A stretch of DNA of 64,000 nt from Flavimaricola sp. GTDB lineage: Bacteria; Pseudomonadota; Alphaproteobacteria; Rhodobacterales; Rhodobacteraceae. This document shows, in pieces, positions 1 through 8,015 of this stretch. The notes under the pieces are model-generated. The model did not search any database, was not told the origin of the DNA, and saw nothing but the letters and a program-made list of their open reading frames with translations. The DNA lies in the NCBI GenBank assembly GCA_029255105.1, contig JAQWWH010000060.1, positions 56,508 to 120,507 of the forward strand, written 5' to 3'. Numbering within the stretch: the stretch's first letter is position 1; the number at the start of each line of letters is the position of its first letter. Both the position numbers and the translations under genes were made by a program.

Positions 1-785
1 GGATCAAGGCTGCAGAGGCGATCGAAGAGGTCATCCTGCGCGAAGGCCCCGAGACCATCGGTGCCCTCTGCCTTGAACCCATCACAGCCGGTGGCGGCAT
101 CATCGTGCCGCCCCAGGGCTATTGGGAAAAGGTGCAGGAGATCTGCCGCAAGTACGACATCCTGCTGCACATCGACGAGGTGGTCTGCGGTCTGGGCCGC
201 ACGGGCACCTGGTTTGGTTACCAGCAGTTCGGCATTCAGCCCGACATCGTGACAATGGCCAAAGGCGTCGCCTCTGGCTATGCGGCCATTTCGTGCTGTG
301 TGACCACTGACGCGGTGTTCGAGATGTTCAAGGACGACACCGATCACCTTGGCTATTTCCGCGACATCTCGACCTTTGGGGGCTGCACCGCTGGCCCGAC
401 CGCCGCGCTTGAGAACATGCGCATCATCGAGGACGAGGATCTTTGCGGCAACTCAACCCGCATGGGTGCCTACTTTGGAGAAAAGCTGGAGGCGCTGATG
501 GAAAAGCGTCAGATCGTCGGCGACGTCCGTGGTATGGGCCTGTTCCGGGGCGCCGAACTGGTGCTTGACCGCGCCAGCAAGGAGCCGGTCCCGGAAAAGC
601 AGGTGATGGCCGTCGTTGCCGACTGCATGAAGCAGGGTGTCATCATCGGGGCGACCAACCGGTCGGTCCCCGGCTTTAACAATACCCTGCTTTTCGCCCC
701 GGCCCTGATCGCCACCAAGGATGACCTTGATGAGGTCATGACGGCCGTCGACGGTGCCATTGGCCGGGTCTTCTACGGCGAATAA
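1..785 (+). CDS. tpa: taurine--pyruvate aminotransferase, C-terminal part
   Basis: The open frame runs in from the left edge (first full codon at 3) and gives 260 residues up to TAA at 783-785, a bit over half of the usual ~460. It is a class III PLP-dependent aminotransferase: the IDEVVCGLGRTG stretch carries the cofactor-ring aspartate and MAKGVASGY carries the lysine expected to form the Schiff base. The family moves the amino group of taurine to pyruvate, giving sulfoacetaldehyde and alanine in the cytoplasm. The specific assignment comes from the downstream tauR and xsc; from sequence alone an omega-amino-acid transaminase would also fit. The true start and promoter are outside the window. 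Confidence 0.9.
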   Translation, partial: IKAAEAIEEVILREGPETIGALCLEPITAGGGIIVPPQGYWEKVQEICRKYDILLHIDEVVCGLGRTGTWFGYQQFGIQPDIVTMAKGVASGYAAISCCVTTDAVFEMFKDDTDHLGYFRDISTFGGCTAGPTAALENMRIIEDEDLCGNSTRMGAYFGEKLEALMEKRQIVGDVRGMGLFRGAELVLDRASKEPVPEKQVMAVVADCMKQGVIIGATNRSVPGFNNTLLFAPALIATKDDLDEVMTAVDGAIGRVFYGE

Positions 786-791
786 CGCCTG

Positions 792-814
792 TGGGGGGTC
801 CAAGCCGCCCCCCA
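792..814 (+). other. G/C hairpin between tpa and the acetyltransferase gene
   Basis: TGGGGGG (792-798) and CCCCCCA (808-814) form a 7-bp stem with a 9-nt loop just after the tpa stop. On the + strand it is followed by A residues, not T, so it is not a typical intrinsic terminator; it could instead stabilise the tpa 3' end or lower read-through. Function is inferred only from position. Confidence 0.4.
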
Positions 815-830
815 AAAAGGACAGACATCC

Positions 831-1535
831 ATGACAGCACTCAACGCCCTTGGTCAGCCCATAGGGGCACCGCTTGACGTGGAGCTTCCCCGACCTGTCC
901 CGCCACGTTCGGCAATGGCGGGGCGGTTCTGTTCCCTCACTCCCTTCGACATCCAGACCGATATACACCCGCTGTTCGAAGCGTTTTCCGCCGACTCAGA
1001 AGACCGGATCTGGACGTACCTGCCCTACGGACCTTTTGCCTCGGTCCAGGCCCTGAGGGATTGGGCCGAAAGAACCTGCCGGGGCAGCGATCCGATGTTT
1101 CACACGATCCGGGACGTTGCGGGCCATCCGGTCGGGCTAGCCAGCTATCTGCGCATCGACCCCGGCAACGGCTCTATCGAGGTCGGCCACATCAACTTTG
1201 CCCCGGCCCTGCAAAGGACGCCCGCCGCGACCGAGGCGATGTTTCTGATGATGTCCCGGGTCTTCGACACCTTGGGCTACCGCCGATACGAATGGAAATG
1301 CGACAGCCTGAACGCAGGCTCGGTCCGGGCGGCCACCCGGCTTGGGTTTCAATACGAAGGAACCTTCCGGCAGGCGACCCAATACAAGGGACGCAATCGG
1401 GACACGGCATGGTTTTCGATCATCGACAAGGACTGGCCCGCCGTGAAGGCCGCCTTCGTCGCATGGTTGGACCCATCGAACTTTGATGCGGACGGACAGC
1501 AGCGCCAACGGCTGGGCGTGTCGAAAGTTGCCTAG
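831..1535 (+). CDS. GNAT-family N-acetyltransferase (RimJ/RimL type)
   Basis: This 234-residue protein matches the RimJ/RimL branch of GNAT acetyltransferases: an N-terminal extension of about 30 residues, a beta-alpha core with VGLASYLRIDP and IEVGHINF, and the family-typical ending where SLNAGSVRAATRLGFQYEGTF places an Asn/Ala helix next to acetyl-CoA. GNAT enzymes acetylate amines using acetyl-CoA; the substrate cannot be read from the sequence. AGGACAG lies shortly before the ATG. The gene sits between tpa and tauR, inside the taurine block, which suggests a link to taurine or sulfoacetaldehyde metabolism or to detoxifying an amine analogue. That link is inference. Confidence 0.8.
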   Translation: MTALNALGQPIGAPLDVELPRPVPPRSAMAGRFCSLTPFDIQTDIHPLFEAFSADSEDRIWTYLPYGPFASVQALRDWAERTCRGSDPMFHTIRDVAGHPVGLASYLRIDPGNGSIEVGHINFAPALQRTPAATEAMFLMMSRVFDTLGYRRYEWKCDSLNAGSVRAATRLGFQYEGTFRQATQYKGRNRDTAWFSIIDKDWPAVKAAFVAWLDPSNFDADGQQRQRLGVSKVA

Positions 1536-1560
1536 GAAACCACCGGGCTTGCCCCCTGAA

Positions 1561-1589
1561 GGACATAAGTCCAATCTGCGCAGGACATA
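1561..1589 (+). promoter_or_regulatory. candidate operator repeat upstream of tauR
   Basis: GGACATA occurs at 1561-1567 and again at 1583-1589, a 22-bp step that puts both copies on the same helix face. The first copy also reads as the imperfect inverted pair GGAC/GTCC (1561-1572). MocR-type regulators usually bind spaced direct repeats, and the reverse strand here reads TTGGACTTATG, which resembles the CTGGACTTAA-like repeats reported for TauR. Autoregulation of tauR is the inferred role. Confidence 0.4.
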
Positions 1590-1607
1590 GCGCCAGAGCC
1601 GGACCCG

Positions 1608-3065
1608 ATGATCCCCGCCGAATCCTTTTTCCTTGATGCCACCGAAGGGACGCTTCAGTCCCGGATCCAGCAAATGGTGGCGCAAGGCATCCTGTCCGGC
1701 CGTTTTCGCCCGGCCGAACGGCTGCCCTCATCCCGGGCGCTGGCACGTCATCTTGGGGTCAGCCGGATCACGGTAACGCTGGCCTATACGGAACTGGTCG
1801 CCGACGACTACCTGACCGCCAAGGGGCGGTCGGGCTACTACGTCAGCCAGAATGCACCGGAACCGCCCGCCTTTGCCCCGCAAAGCCCGGCCCTGACAAC
1901 GGTAGACTGGGACCGCCGACTGGGGCCGGACATCCCATCGCTTGGACTGACCAAGCCAAGAGACTGGGCGCGCTACCGCTACAACTTTATCTACGGGCAA
2001 CCGGATGCCAGCCTGTTTGACGCAGCCAATTGGCGGCTTTGCGCCTTGCAGGCGTTGGGCAAGAAGGACTTTGAAAGCCTGACGGCGGACAAGTTCGATC
2101 AAGACGACCCCTTGTTGATCGACTTTATCATCCGTCAGACCCTGCCCCGCCGGGGTATCCTTGCTGGTCCCGACGAGGTGCTTCTGACGCTGGGGGCACA
2201 GAACGCCCTCTGGCTGACAGCTCAGTTATTGCTTGGGCCGGGAAAGCGGGCGGTGGTTGAGGACCCTTGCTACCCCTCATTGCGTTCCATCGTGACAACG
2301 ACGCAGGCCGAGGTGACGCCCGTCACCGTCGACCGGGACGGGCTGCCCCCGGATATCATACCGACCACGACGGATGTGGTCTTTACCACCCCGTCCCACC
2401 AATGCCCGACAACAGCCACCATGCCCCTGTCCCGGCGCAAGGCGATCCTCGCGCTGGCCGAAGAGCATGACATGCTGATCGTAGAGGATGACTACGAGTT
2501 CGAGATGTCGTTCCTCAAGCCACCTTCCCCCGCGCTCAAGTCCCTCGACAGGACGGGGCGGGTGATCCATGTGGGATCGTTCTCAAAGTCGATCTTTCCG
2601 GGGTTGCGGCTGGGCTACATGGTGGGCCCGGCCCCCTTCATCGCCCGGGCGCGGGCCCTGCGGGCAGCTGTCCTGCGCCATCCCCCGGGACATATCCAAA
2701 GGACGACCGCCTACTTCCTGTCGCTTGGCCACTACGACGCCCTGATCCGACGGACCAGCAGGGCCTACGCCGAACGCCGCAAAGTCATGGACGCAGCGCT
2801 CGCGGCAGAGGGGCTGACGGTTGCTGGGGCAGGCACCTCAGGCGGGTCATCCATCTGGCTGCGGGCGGAGGGGAGAGACACCGGCACGCTTGCCGCACGG
2901 CTGCAAGAGAAGGGTGTGCTGATCGAACCGGGCGCACCCTTCTTTGCCACTGCCACAGGCGCCTTGTCCCAGGGTGGTCCAGCGACCGAATTCTACAGGC
3001 TCGCCTATTCCTCGATCCCCGTAGGACGGATCGGTGACGGGGTGGCACTGGTGGCGCAGGGATAG
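1608..3065 (+). CDS. tauR: taurine-responsive MocR/GntR transcription regulator
   Basis: The 485-residue protein has the MocR layout: an N-terminal GntR winged helix (about residues 15-75, with ERLPSSRALARHLGVSR as the recognition region), then a fold-type I aminotransferase domain from about 110 to the end. The PLP lysine is K327 in GSFSKSIFPGLRLGY, and IVEDDYEFE carries the ring-contacting aspartate. TauR proteins of this family activate taurine genes when the PLP domain senses taurine. Here it lies between tpa and xsc in the same direction rather than being divergently transcribed. The Shine-Dalgarno before the ATG is weak. PdxR or GabR would be the alternatives without the context. Confidence 0.85.
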   Translation: MIPAESFFLDATEGTLQSRIQQMVAQGILSGRFRPAERLPSSRALARHLGVSRITVTLAYTELVADDYLTAKGRSGYYVSQNAPEPPAFAPQSPALTTVDWDRRLGPDIPSLGLTKPRDWARYRYNFIYGQPDASLFDAANWRLCALQALGKKDFESLTADKFDQDDPLLIDFIIRQTLPRRGILAGPDEVLLTLGAQNALWLTAQLLLGPGKRAVVEDPCYPSLRSIVTTTQAEVTPVTVDRDGLPPDIIPTTTDVVFTTPSHQCPTTATMPLSRRKAILALAEEHDMLIVEDDYEFEMSFLKPPSPALKSLDRTGRVIHVGSFSKSIFPGLRLGYMVGPAPFIARARALRAAVLRHPPGHIQRTTAYFLSLGHYDALIRRTSRAYAERRKVMDAALAAEGLTVAGAGTSGGSSIWLRAEGRDTGTLAARLQEKGVLIEPGAPFFATATGALSQGGPATEFYRLAYSSIPVGRIGDGVALVAQG

Positions 3066-3103
3066 CACCACGCCCATAGCCACGAGGCGCAGGCACACCA
3101 CCT

Positions 3104-3137
3104 TGGCCCTATCCACCACCCTCAACTGGCCCTATCC
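3104..3137 (+). promoter_or_regulatory. direct repeat in the tauR-xsc gap, candidate TauR operator
   Basis: TGGCCCTATCC is perfectly repeated at 3104-3114 and 3127-3137, a 23-bp step. A second short repeat, CCCATCCGG, follows at 3160-3168 and 3172-3180, just before the AGGA of the xsc ribosome site. The 125-bp gap is the only non-coding region between tauR and xsc, so these are the best candidate control elements for xsc. No convincing -35/-10 pair is visible. Confidence 0.4.
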
Positions 3138-3190
3138 CGGCCCTCCCCACCGCGCCATACCCATCCGGTAGCCCATCCGGAGGACCCCCC

Positions 3191-4960
3191 ATGCGCATGA
3201 CCACAGAAGAAGCCTTTGTAAAAACGCTCCAGCGTCACGGGATCGGCCATGCCTTTGGCATCATCGGGTCGGCCTTCATGCCCATCTCGGACCTCTTTCC
3301 CCAGGCCGGGATCACCTTCTGGGACTGCGCCCACGAAGGGTCTGGCGGGATGATGGCGGACGGCTATACCCGCGCCACCGGCAAGATGAGCATGATGATC
3401 GCCCAGAATGGCCCGGGTATCACGAATTTTGTCACCGCAGTTAAGACCGCTTACTGGAACCACACGCCACTTCTTCTTGTCACGCCGCAGGCCGCCAACA
3501 AGACCATCGGCATGGGTGGCTTTCAGGAGGTTGAGCAGATGGCCCTGTTCAAGGACATGGTCGCCTATCAGGAAGAGGTCCGCGACCCGTCGCGCGTGGC
3601 AGAGGTGCTGAACCGGGTCATCCTGCAGGCCAAGCGCGCCTCGGCCCCTGCCCAGATCAACATGCCGCGCGACTTCTGGACCCAGGTCATCGACATCGAC
3701 CTGCCCGAAATGGTGGAGTTTGAGCGGCCCGCCGGTGGCGACACGGCCATAGCCGAGGCCGCTGCCCTTCTGAGCACGGCAAAGTTCCCCGTCATCCTGA
3801 ACGGCGCTGGCGTCGTTCTGGCCGGTGCGATCCCTGCGTCAATGGCATTGGCAGAGCGGCTCGATGCGCCGGTCTGCGTCGGCTATCAGCACAACGACGC
3901 GTTCCCCGGCTCTCACCCGCTGTTCGCAGGCCCCTTAGGCTACAACGGGTCCAAAGCCGGGATGGAGCTGATCAAGCAGGCTGATGTCGTGCTTTGCCTT
4001 GGCACCCGGCTGAACCCGTTTTCCACCCTGCCCGGCTATGGGCTGGACTACTGGCCCAAGGACGCCCGGATCATTCAGGTCGACATCAACCCGGACCGGA
4101 TCGGCCTGACAAAAAGGGTCAGCGTCGGAATCGTCGGCGACGCCAAGAAGGTGGCGACAGCGATCCTCGCAAACCTCGCCGATGCGGCAGGCGACATGGA
4201 CCGGGCCGCCCGCAAGGCGACAATCGCCCAGACCAAATCCCAATGGGCCCAACAGCTGTCCTCCATGGACCACGAAGAGGATGACCCGGGCACCAGCTGG
4301 AACCAGCGGGCACGCGACCAAAAGCCCGACTGGATGTCGCCCCGCATGGCCTGGAGGGCGATCCAGAGCGCCCTGCCGAAAGAGGCGATCATCTCGTCCG
4401 ACATCGGCAACAACTGCGCCATCGGCAATGCCTATCCCAGCTTTGAAGAGGGGCGAAAGTACCTTGCGCCCGGCCTCTTTGGCCCCTGCGGCTACGGCCT
4501 GCCCTCGATCGTGGGGGCAAAGATCGGCTGCCCCGATACACCTGTTGTCGGCTTCGCCGGGGACGGCGCGTTCGGCATCGCTGTGACAGAGTTGACGGCC
4601 ATCGGTCGGCCCGAATGGCCCGCAATCACCATGGTCGTGTTCCGCAACTACCAGTGGGGGGCGGAAAAGCGGAACTCGACCCTTTGGTATGACGACAACT
4701 TCGTCGGCACCGAACTGGACGAAGGGGTCAGCTACGCAGGCATCGCCCGGGCCTGCGGACTGCAGGGCGTGCATTCCAGGACGATGGAAGAGCTGACCGC
4801 CGCCCTCAGCACGGCCATCACCGATCAGATGAAGCACGGCAAGACCACGCTGATCGAAGCCCTGATCAACCAGGAGCTTGGTGAGCCCTTCCGCAGGGAC
4901 GCGATGAAAAAGCCTGTCGCCGTCGCCGGGATCGATATCGCCGACATGGCGGCCCAATAG
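3191..4960 (+). CDS. xsc: sulfoacetaldehyde acetyltransferase
   Basis: The 589-residue thiamine-diphosphate enzyme has the full acetolactate-synthase-like architecture: N-terminal pyrimidine-binding domain with the activating glutamate E49 in DCAHEGSGG, a central domain, and the C-terminal cofactor-binding motif starting at G457-D458-G459 and closing about 27 residues later at the RNYQWGAEK segment. Xsc converts sulfoacetaldehyde and phosphate to acetyl phosphate and sulfite in the cytoplasm. GGAGGA stands before the ATG. Length and the tpa/tauR/pta neighbours separate it from acetolactate synthase and glyoxylate carboligase. It is the junction of the block: its acetyl phosphate feeds pta/ackA and its sulfite feeds the exporter and SoeABC. 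Confidence 0.95.
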   Translation: MRMTTEEAFVKTLQRHGIGHAFGIIGSAFMPISDLFPQAGITFWDCAHEGSGGMMADGYTRATGKMSMMIAQNGPGITNFVTAVKTAYWNHTPLLLVTPQAANKTIGMGGFQEVEQMALFKDMVAYQEEVRDPSRVAEVLNRVILQAKRASAPAQINMPRDFWTQVIDIDLPEMVEFERPAGGDTAIAEAAALLSTAKFPVILNGAGVVLAGAIPASMALAERLDAPVCVGYQHNDAFPGSHPLFAGPLGYNGSKAGMELIKQADVVLCLGTRLNPFSTLPGYGLDYWPKDARIIQVDINPDRIGLTKRVSVGIVGDAKKVATAILANLADAAGDMDRAARKATIAQTKSQWAQQLSSMDHEEDDPGTSWNQRARDQKPDWMSPRMAWRAIQSALPKEAIISSDIGNNCAIGNAYPSFEEGRKYLAPGLFGPCGYGLPSIVGAKIGCPDTPVVGFAGDGAFGIAVTELTAIGRPEWPAITMVVFRNYQWGAEKRNSTLWYDDNFVGTELDEGVSYAGIARACGLQGVHSRTMEELTAALSTAITDQMKHGKTTLIEALINQELGEPFRRDAMKKPVAVAGIDIADMAAQ

Positions 4961-5015
4961 GGCCGGCATGGGGTGCCGATGCAAAACGGGCACCAGACAA
5001 TGACAGCAGGGCGCA

Positions 5016-5756
5016 ATGCCGTTTGACCTCGGCCTCGGGGCCAGCCTCTGGATGGCCGTCGCGATCTTTGGGGCCTCCTGGGTGCGGGGATATGCGGGCT
5101 TTGGCTTTGCCGCACTGGTGGTGTCGTCCGCAGGTCTGGTGACCAGCCCTCTCTACTTCGTTCCGGTGGTTGTTCTGGCCGACATGATCCTGACCGCCCA
5201 ACAGGCGCGGGGGATATGGGCAGATATCGCCTGGCGACGGGTCATGACGCTTTTCGGGGGCGCGCTGATCGGCGTGCCCATCGGGGTCGTCGCACTGTCA
5301 AGCCTTGGGATCGATACCACGCGGGCGATCATCTCGGTCTTCGTGCTCTTGATGTGCGGCCTGCTCTGGGCCGGGTGGAGCTTTCGTCAAAGCAAGGGGG
5401 ACGTCGCCCATCTGGGGGTGGGCGTCATCTCCGGTCTTGCCAACGGGGCAGCCGTTGGCGGATTGCCCGTCGCCGTCTTCTTCTCGGCCCAGCCGATAGC
5501 GGCCCGGACTTTCCGGGCTACTGTGATCGCCTATTTCACCCTTCTGGACATCTGGACCATCCCGAACTTCTGGCGGGCCGGACTGATAACGCAGGATACA
5601 CTGGTCGCCACCGCCATCAGCCTGCCGCTCATGTCGCTTGGCGTCTGGCTTGGCACCCGTCGGTTTGTCGCAACCGGCCCAAGCAATTTTCGCCGGTTCG
5701 CCATCCTGCTCTTGGCGACACTCGCGACATTCGGGCTGTTAAAGTCGGTGCTATGA
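5016..5756 (+). CDS. TauE/SafE-family sulfite/sulfonate exporter
   Basis: This 246-residue, strongly hydrophobic protein has about eight predicted membrane spans and the two-repeat layout of the TSUP (TauE/SafE) family; VRGYAGFGFAALVV near residue 30 is the typical first-repeat motif and GLANGAAVGGLPVAVFF its counterpart in the second half. TSUP proteins export sulfite, sulfolactate or related oxyanions. Its position 55 bp after xsc fits removal of toxic sulfite made by Xsc. It is unrelated to the TauABC importer, which is not in the window. The transported ion is inferred from context. Confidence 0.85.
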   Translation: MPFDLGLGASLWMAVAIFGASWVRGYAGFGFAALVVSSAGLVTSPLYFVPVVVLADMILTAQQARGIWADIAWRRVMTLFGGALIGVPIGVVALSSLGIDTTRAIISVFVLLMCGLLWAGWSFRQSKGDVAHLGVGVISGLANGAAVGGLPVAVFFSAQPIAARTFRATVIAYFTLLDIWTIPNFWRAGLITQDTLVATAISLPLMSLGVWLGTRRFVATGPSNFRRFAILLLATLATFGLLKSVL

Positions 5757-5832
5757 TCCGCCAATCTCTTCCATTGGTCTGGCCCGACGGGCCCGCTGCC
5801 GCTAGGCTCGGCGCGATACGACAGGAGGCAAC

Positions 5833-6780
5833 ATGACCGCCAATCCCTACCCCTTTCTGGCAACGACCTTGCCGCATTGCCCCGAACGGCTGCTGACCCA
5901 GGCCCGGGGGATGCCCGTGCCCCGCGTCGCACTCGTCAATGCCGGCGGGACCAATGCGCTGACCGGCATCCGTGAGGCGGCAGAGGCCGGGCTGGCCCTG
6001 CCTATCCTCATCGGTGACAGAGACAAGATCATGGCAACGGCCGAGCAGATCGGTTGGGACATCGACGGGCTGCGCCTGATCCATGCCCCCCATGCCGCCG
6101 CCGCATCCGAGGCCTCCCGACTGGCCCGCGAGGGTGAGGCGGACGCGGTCATGAAAGGGCAGGTCCATACCTCGACCTTCCTCAAGGGGCTGTTGCCCTC
6201 TGCCGCCGGGCTGCGGGAAAAGGGGTCTCGCTGCGGGCATGTGTTCCACATCACGACGCCGCACTCGGACCGCCCGCTCCTGCTGACGGATGCCGCACTT
6301 AACGTCGATCCGGATGTCAGCACCCGACAGGCCTGCCTGACACATGCCGTCCGGCTTGCCCGGGCATTGGGGATCGACCACCCCAAAGCCGGGCTGCTGG
6401 CCCCGTCCGAGGATCCCATCCCCACGGTCCCGAACACCATCGAGGCCGCCGAGATTGCGCTTTGGGCCAGCACAGCGCTGCCCGGGACCACCGTCCAGGG
6501 TCCGATGGCGCTTGACCTGATCTTCTCGAAGGCCGCAGCGCAGGCCAAGGGCTATGTCTCCGATGTGTCCGGGGACGCCGACATTATGGTCGTGCCCAAC
6601 ATCACCTCCGGCAATGCCATCTTCAAGCTGATGGTGCTTGGCATGGGATGCTGCGCCGGTGGGCTGGTCCTGGGCTGCAAGGTCCCGCTCCTTCTGACGT
6701 CTCGCAGCCAACAGGCCCCCGACCGGATCGCTTCGGCTGCCCTGGGGGTAATCGCCGCGCAAATGGCACCAGCAGGATGA
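5833..6780 (+). CDS. pta: phosphate acetyltransferase
   Basis: A 315-residue single-domain phosphate acetyl/butyryltransferase. VALVNAGGTNALTGI near the N terminus, the DAVMKGQVHTSTFLKGLL segment and SDVSGDADIMVVPNI in the C-terminal half are characteristic of the PTA/PTB fold. It lacks the long N-terminal DRTGG domain of E. coli Pta, so it is the short form usual in xsc clusters. It would convert the acetyl phosphate from Xsc to acetyl-CoA. A strong AGGAGG precedes the ATG. The gene is followed by a mosaic repeat element and ackA. Confidence 0.9.
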   Translation: MTANPYPFLATTLPHCPERLLTQARGMPVPRVALVNAGGTNALTGIREAAEAGLALPILIGDRDKIMATAEQIGWDIDGLRLIHAPHAAAASEASRLAREGEADAVMKGQVHTSTFLKGLLPSAAGLREKGSRCGHVFHITTPHSDRPLLLTDAALNVDPDVSTRQACLTHAVRLARALGIDHPKAGLLAPSEDPIPTVPNTIEAAEIALWASTALPGTTVQGPMALDLIFSKAAAQAKGYVSDVSGDADIMVVPNITSGNAIFKLMVLGMGCCAGGLVLGCKVPLLLTSRSQQAPDRIASAALGVIAAQMAPAG

Positions 6781-6792
6781 GCCTCCCCCCCT

Positions 6793-6851
6793 CCTCATCT
6801 CGCCCCAAATATCCCGGGGTGAGCGCGGCACGCGCGAGGGGCAGAGCCCCT
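6793..6851. repeat. intergenic mosaic repeat, copy A
   Basis: Between pta and ackA lie the core CCAAATATCCCGGGGTGAG and the hairpin GAGGGGCAGAGCCCCTC. The same two modules recur at 37724-37786 and 56954-57014 with different spacers. Each copy sits in a gap between genes, as expected for a short dispersed chromosomal repeat. No coding potential is evident. Confidence 0.65.
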
Positions 6852-6880
6852 CGACCACCTAAACACCACGGGCTGACACA

Positions 6881-7939
6881 ATGATCCTCGTCCTCAACGC
6901 CGGATCGTCGTCCCTCAAGGCCGAGGTCTTTGACGCAGACCTCGCCAGCCTTCTGTCGGTTTCCGTCAGTGAAATTGGCAAAGACGGCGTCCTAAAATCC
7001 GGGCAACTGCATCAGCCAGTGCAAACAAAGGACCACGCCGACGCCCTCACCCTGATACTCGGCGCGCTCGATGACGCGGGGCACCCTCTGGCCAGCCTCA
7101 CGGCCGCCGCCCACCGGGTCGTGCATGGCGGTGCTACGCTCACAGCGCCCGTGCGGTTGACCGCCCAAACCATCGAAAGCATCAAGGCATGCATACCGCT
7201 GGCCCCCCTGCACAACCCCGCCAACCTCGCGGCAATCCTCGCGCTTGGACAACTGGCCCCCGACCTGCCGCAATTCGCGAGCTTTGATACCGCCTTTCAT
7301 GCCACCAACCCCGCCCTAGCCACAACCTACCCGATCCCCGCCGATGAACAGGCCAAGGGCCTGCGGCGCTACGGCTTTCACGGGCTCAGCTACGCGGGTC
7401 TGGTGCGGGCCATCTCGCCCATGCCATCCCGACTTCTGGCCCTGCACCTCGGGAACGGGGCCAGCCTCTGCGCGATCCTCAACGGCAAATCTGTCGCCAC
7501 CTCGATGGGGTATTCGCCCCTCGACGGGCTTGTGATGGGGACGCGCAGCGGGGCAATTGACGGCATGGCCGTCCTGCAACTGGCACAGGACCACGGCATT
7601 GACGGGGCCAACGCCATCCTCAACCGACGCAGCGGGCTGACAGCCCTGGCAGGCACCAACGACATGGCCAGCATCCTGGCACGCAATGATGAGGCTGCCC
7701 GCTTTGCCGTCGACCACTTCTGCTACTGGGCGGCCCGGCACGCGGGATCGGCTGTGGTCGCCATGGGCGGGCTCGACGCCATCGCCTTTACCGGCGGCAT
7801 CGGCGAGAACGCCCCGGGCATCCGCGAAAGGATCCTTGCGCATCTTGCCTTCCTCGGACCGGTGCCCGTCCACATCATTCCCGCCGACGAAGAACGGCAG
7901 ATCGCCCGCGACGCCCAAAGCCTGATGAAGCGCTCATGA
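6881..7939 (+). CDS. ackA: acetate kinase
   Basis: The 352-residue protein begins with MILVLNAGSSSLKAEVFD, the acetokinase adenosine/phosphate signature, and continues with AAHRVVHGG, FDTAFHATNP and, near the C terminus, IAFTGGIGENAPGIR, all diagnostic of acetate/propionate kinases. It is about 40-50 residues shorter than E. coli AckA; the shortening appears distributed rather than a truncation. It would make ATP and acetate from acetyl phosphate. With pta it gives two outlets for the Xsc product, so the cell can split flux between acetyl-CoA and ATP. That partition is inference. Confidence 0.9.
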   Translation: MILVLNAGSSSLKAEVFDADLASLLSVSVSEIGKDGVLKSGQLHQPVQTKDHADALTLILGALDDAGHPLASLTAAAHRVVHGGATLTAPVRLTAQTIESIKACIPLAPLHNPANLAAILALGQLAPDLPQFASFDTAFHATNPALATTYPIPADEQAKGLRRYGFHGLSYAGLVRAISPMPSRLLALHLGNGASLCAILNGKSVATSMGYSPLDGLVMGTRSGAIDGMAVLQLAQDHGIDGANAILNRRSGLTALAGTNDMASILARNDEAARFAVDHFCYWAARHAGSAVVAMGGLDAIAFTGGIGENAPGIRERILAHLAFLGPVPVHIIPADEERQIARDAQSLMKRS

Positions 7940-7973
7940 TCCGAAAAAAGGGTTCCGGCCATTGCTCCCAGGC

Positions 7974-7995
7974 CATTGATGCAGCATTGATACAG
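7974..7995 (+). repeat. 11-bp tandem repeat just before soeA
   Basis: CATTGATGCAG (7974-7984) is followed directly by CATTGATACAG (7985-7995), ten of eleven bases identical, ending nine bases before the soeA Shine-Dalgarno. It could be an operator or simply a duplication in the leader. Confidence 0.4.
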
Positions 7996-8015
7996 CACCT
8001 GTCAGGAGGCCCGGA

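Noticed and set aside
5629..6858. 409-codon frame antisense to pta
   Set aside because: Antisense shadow without motifs; pta is well supported.
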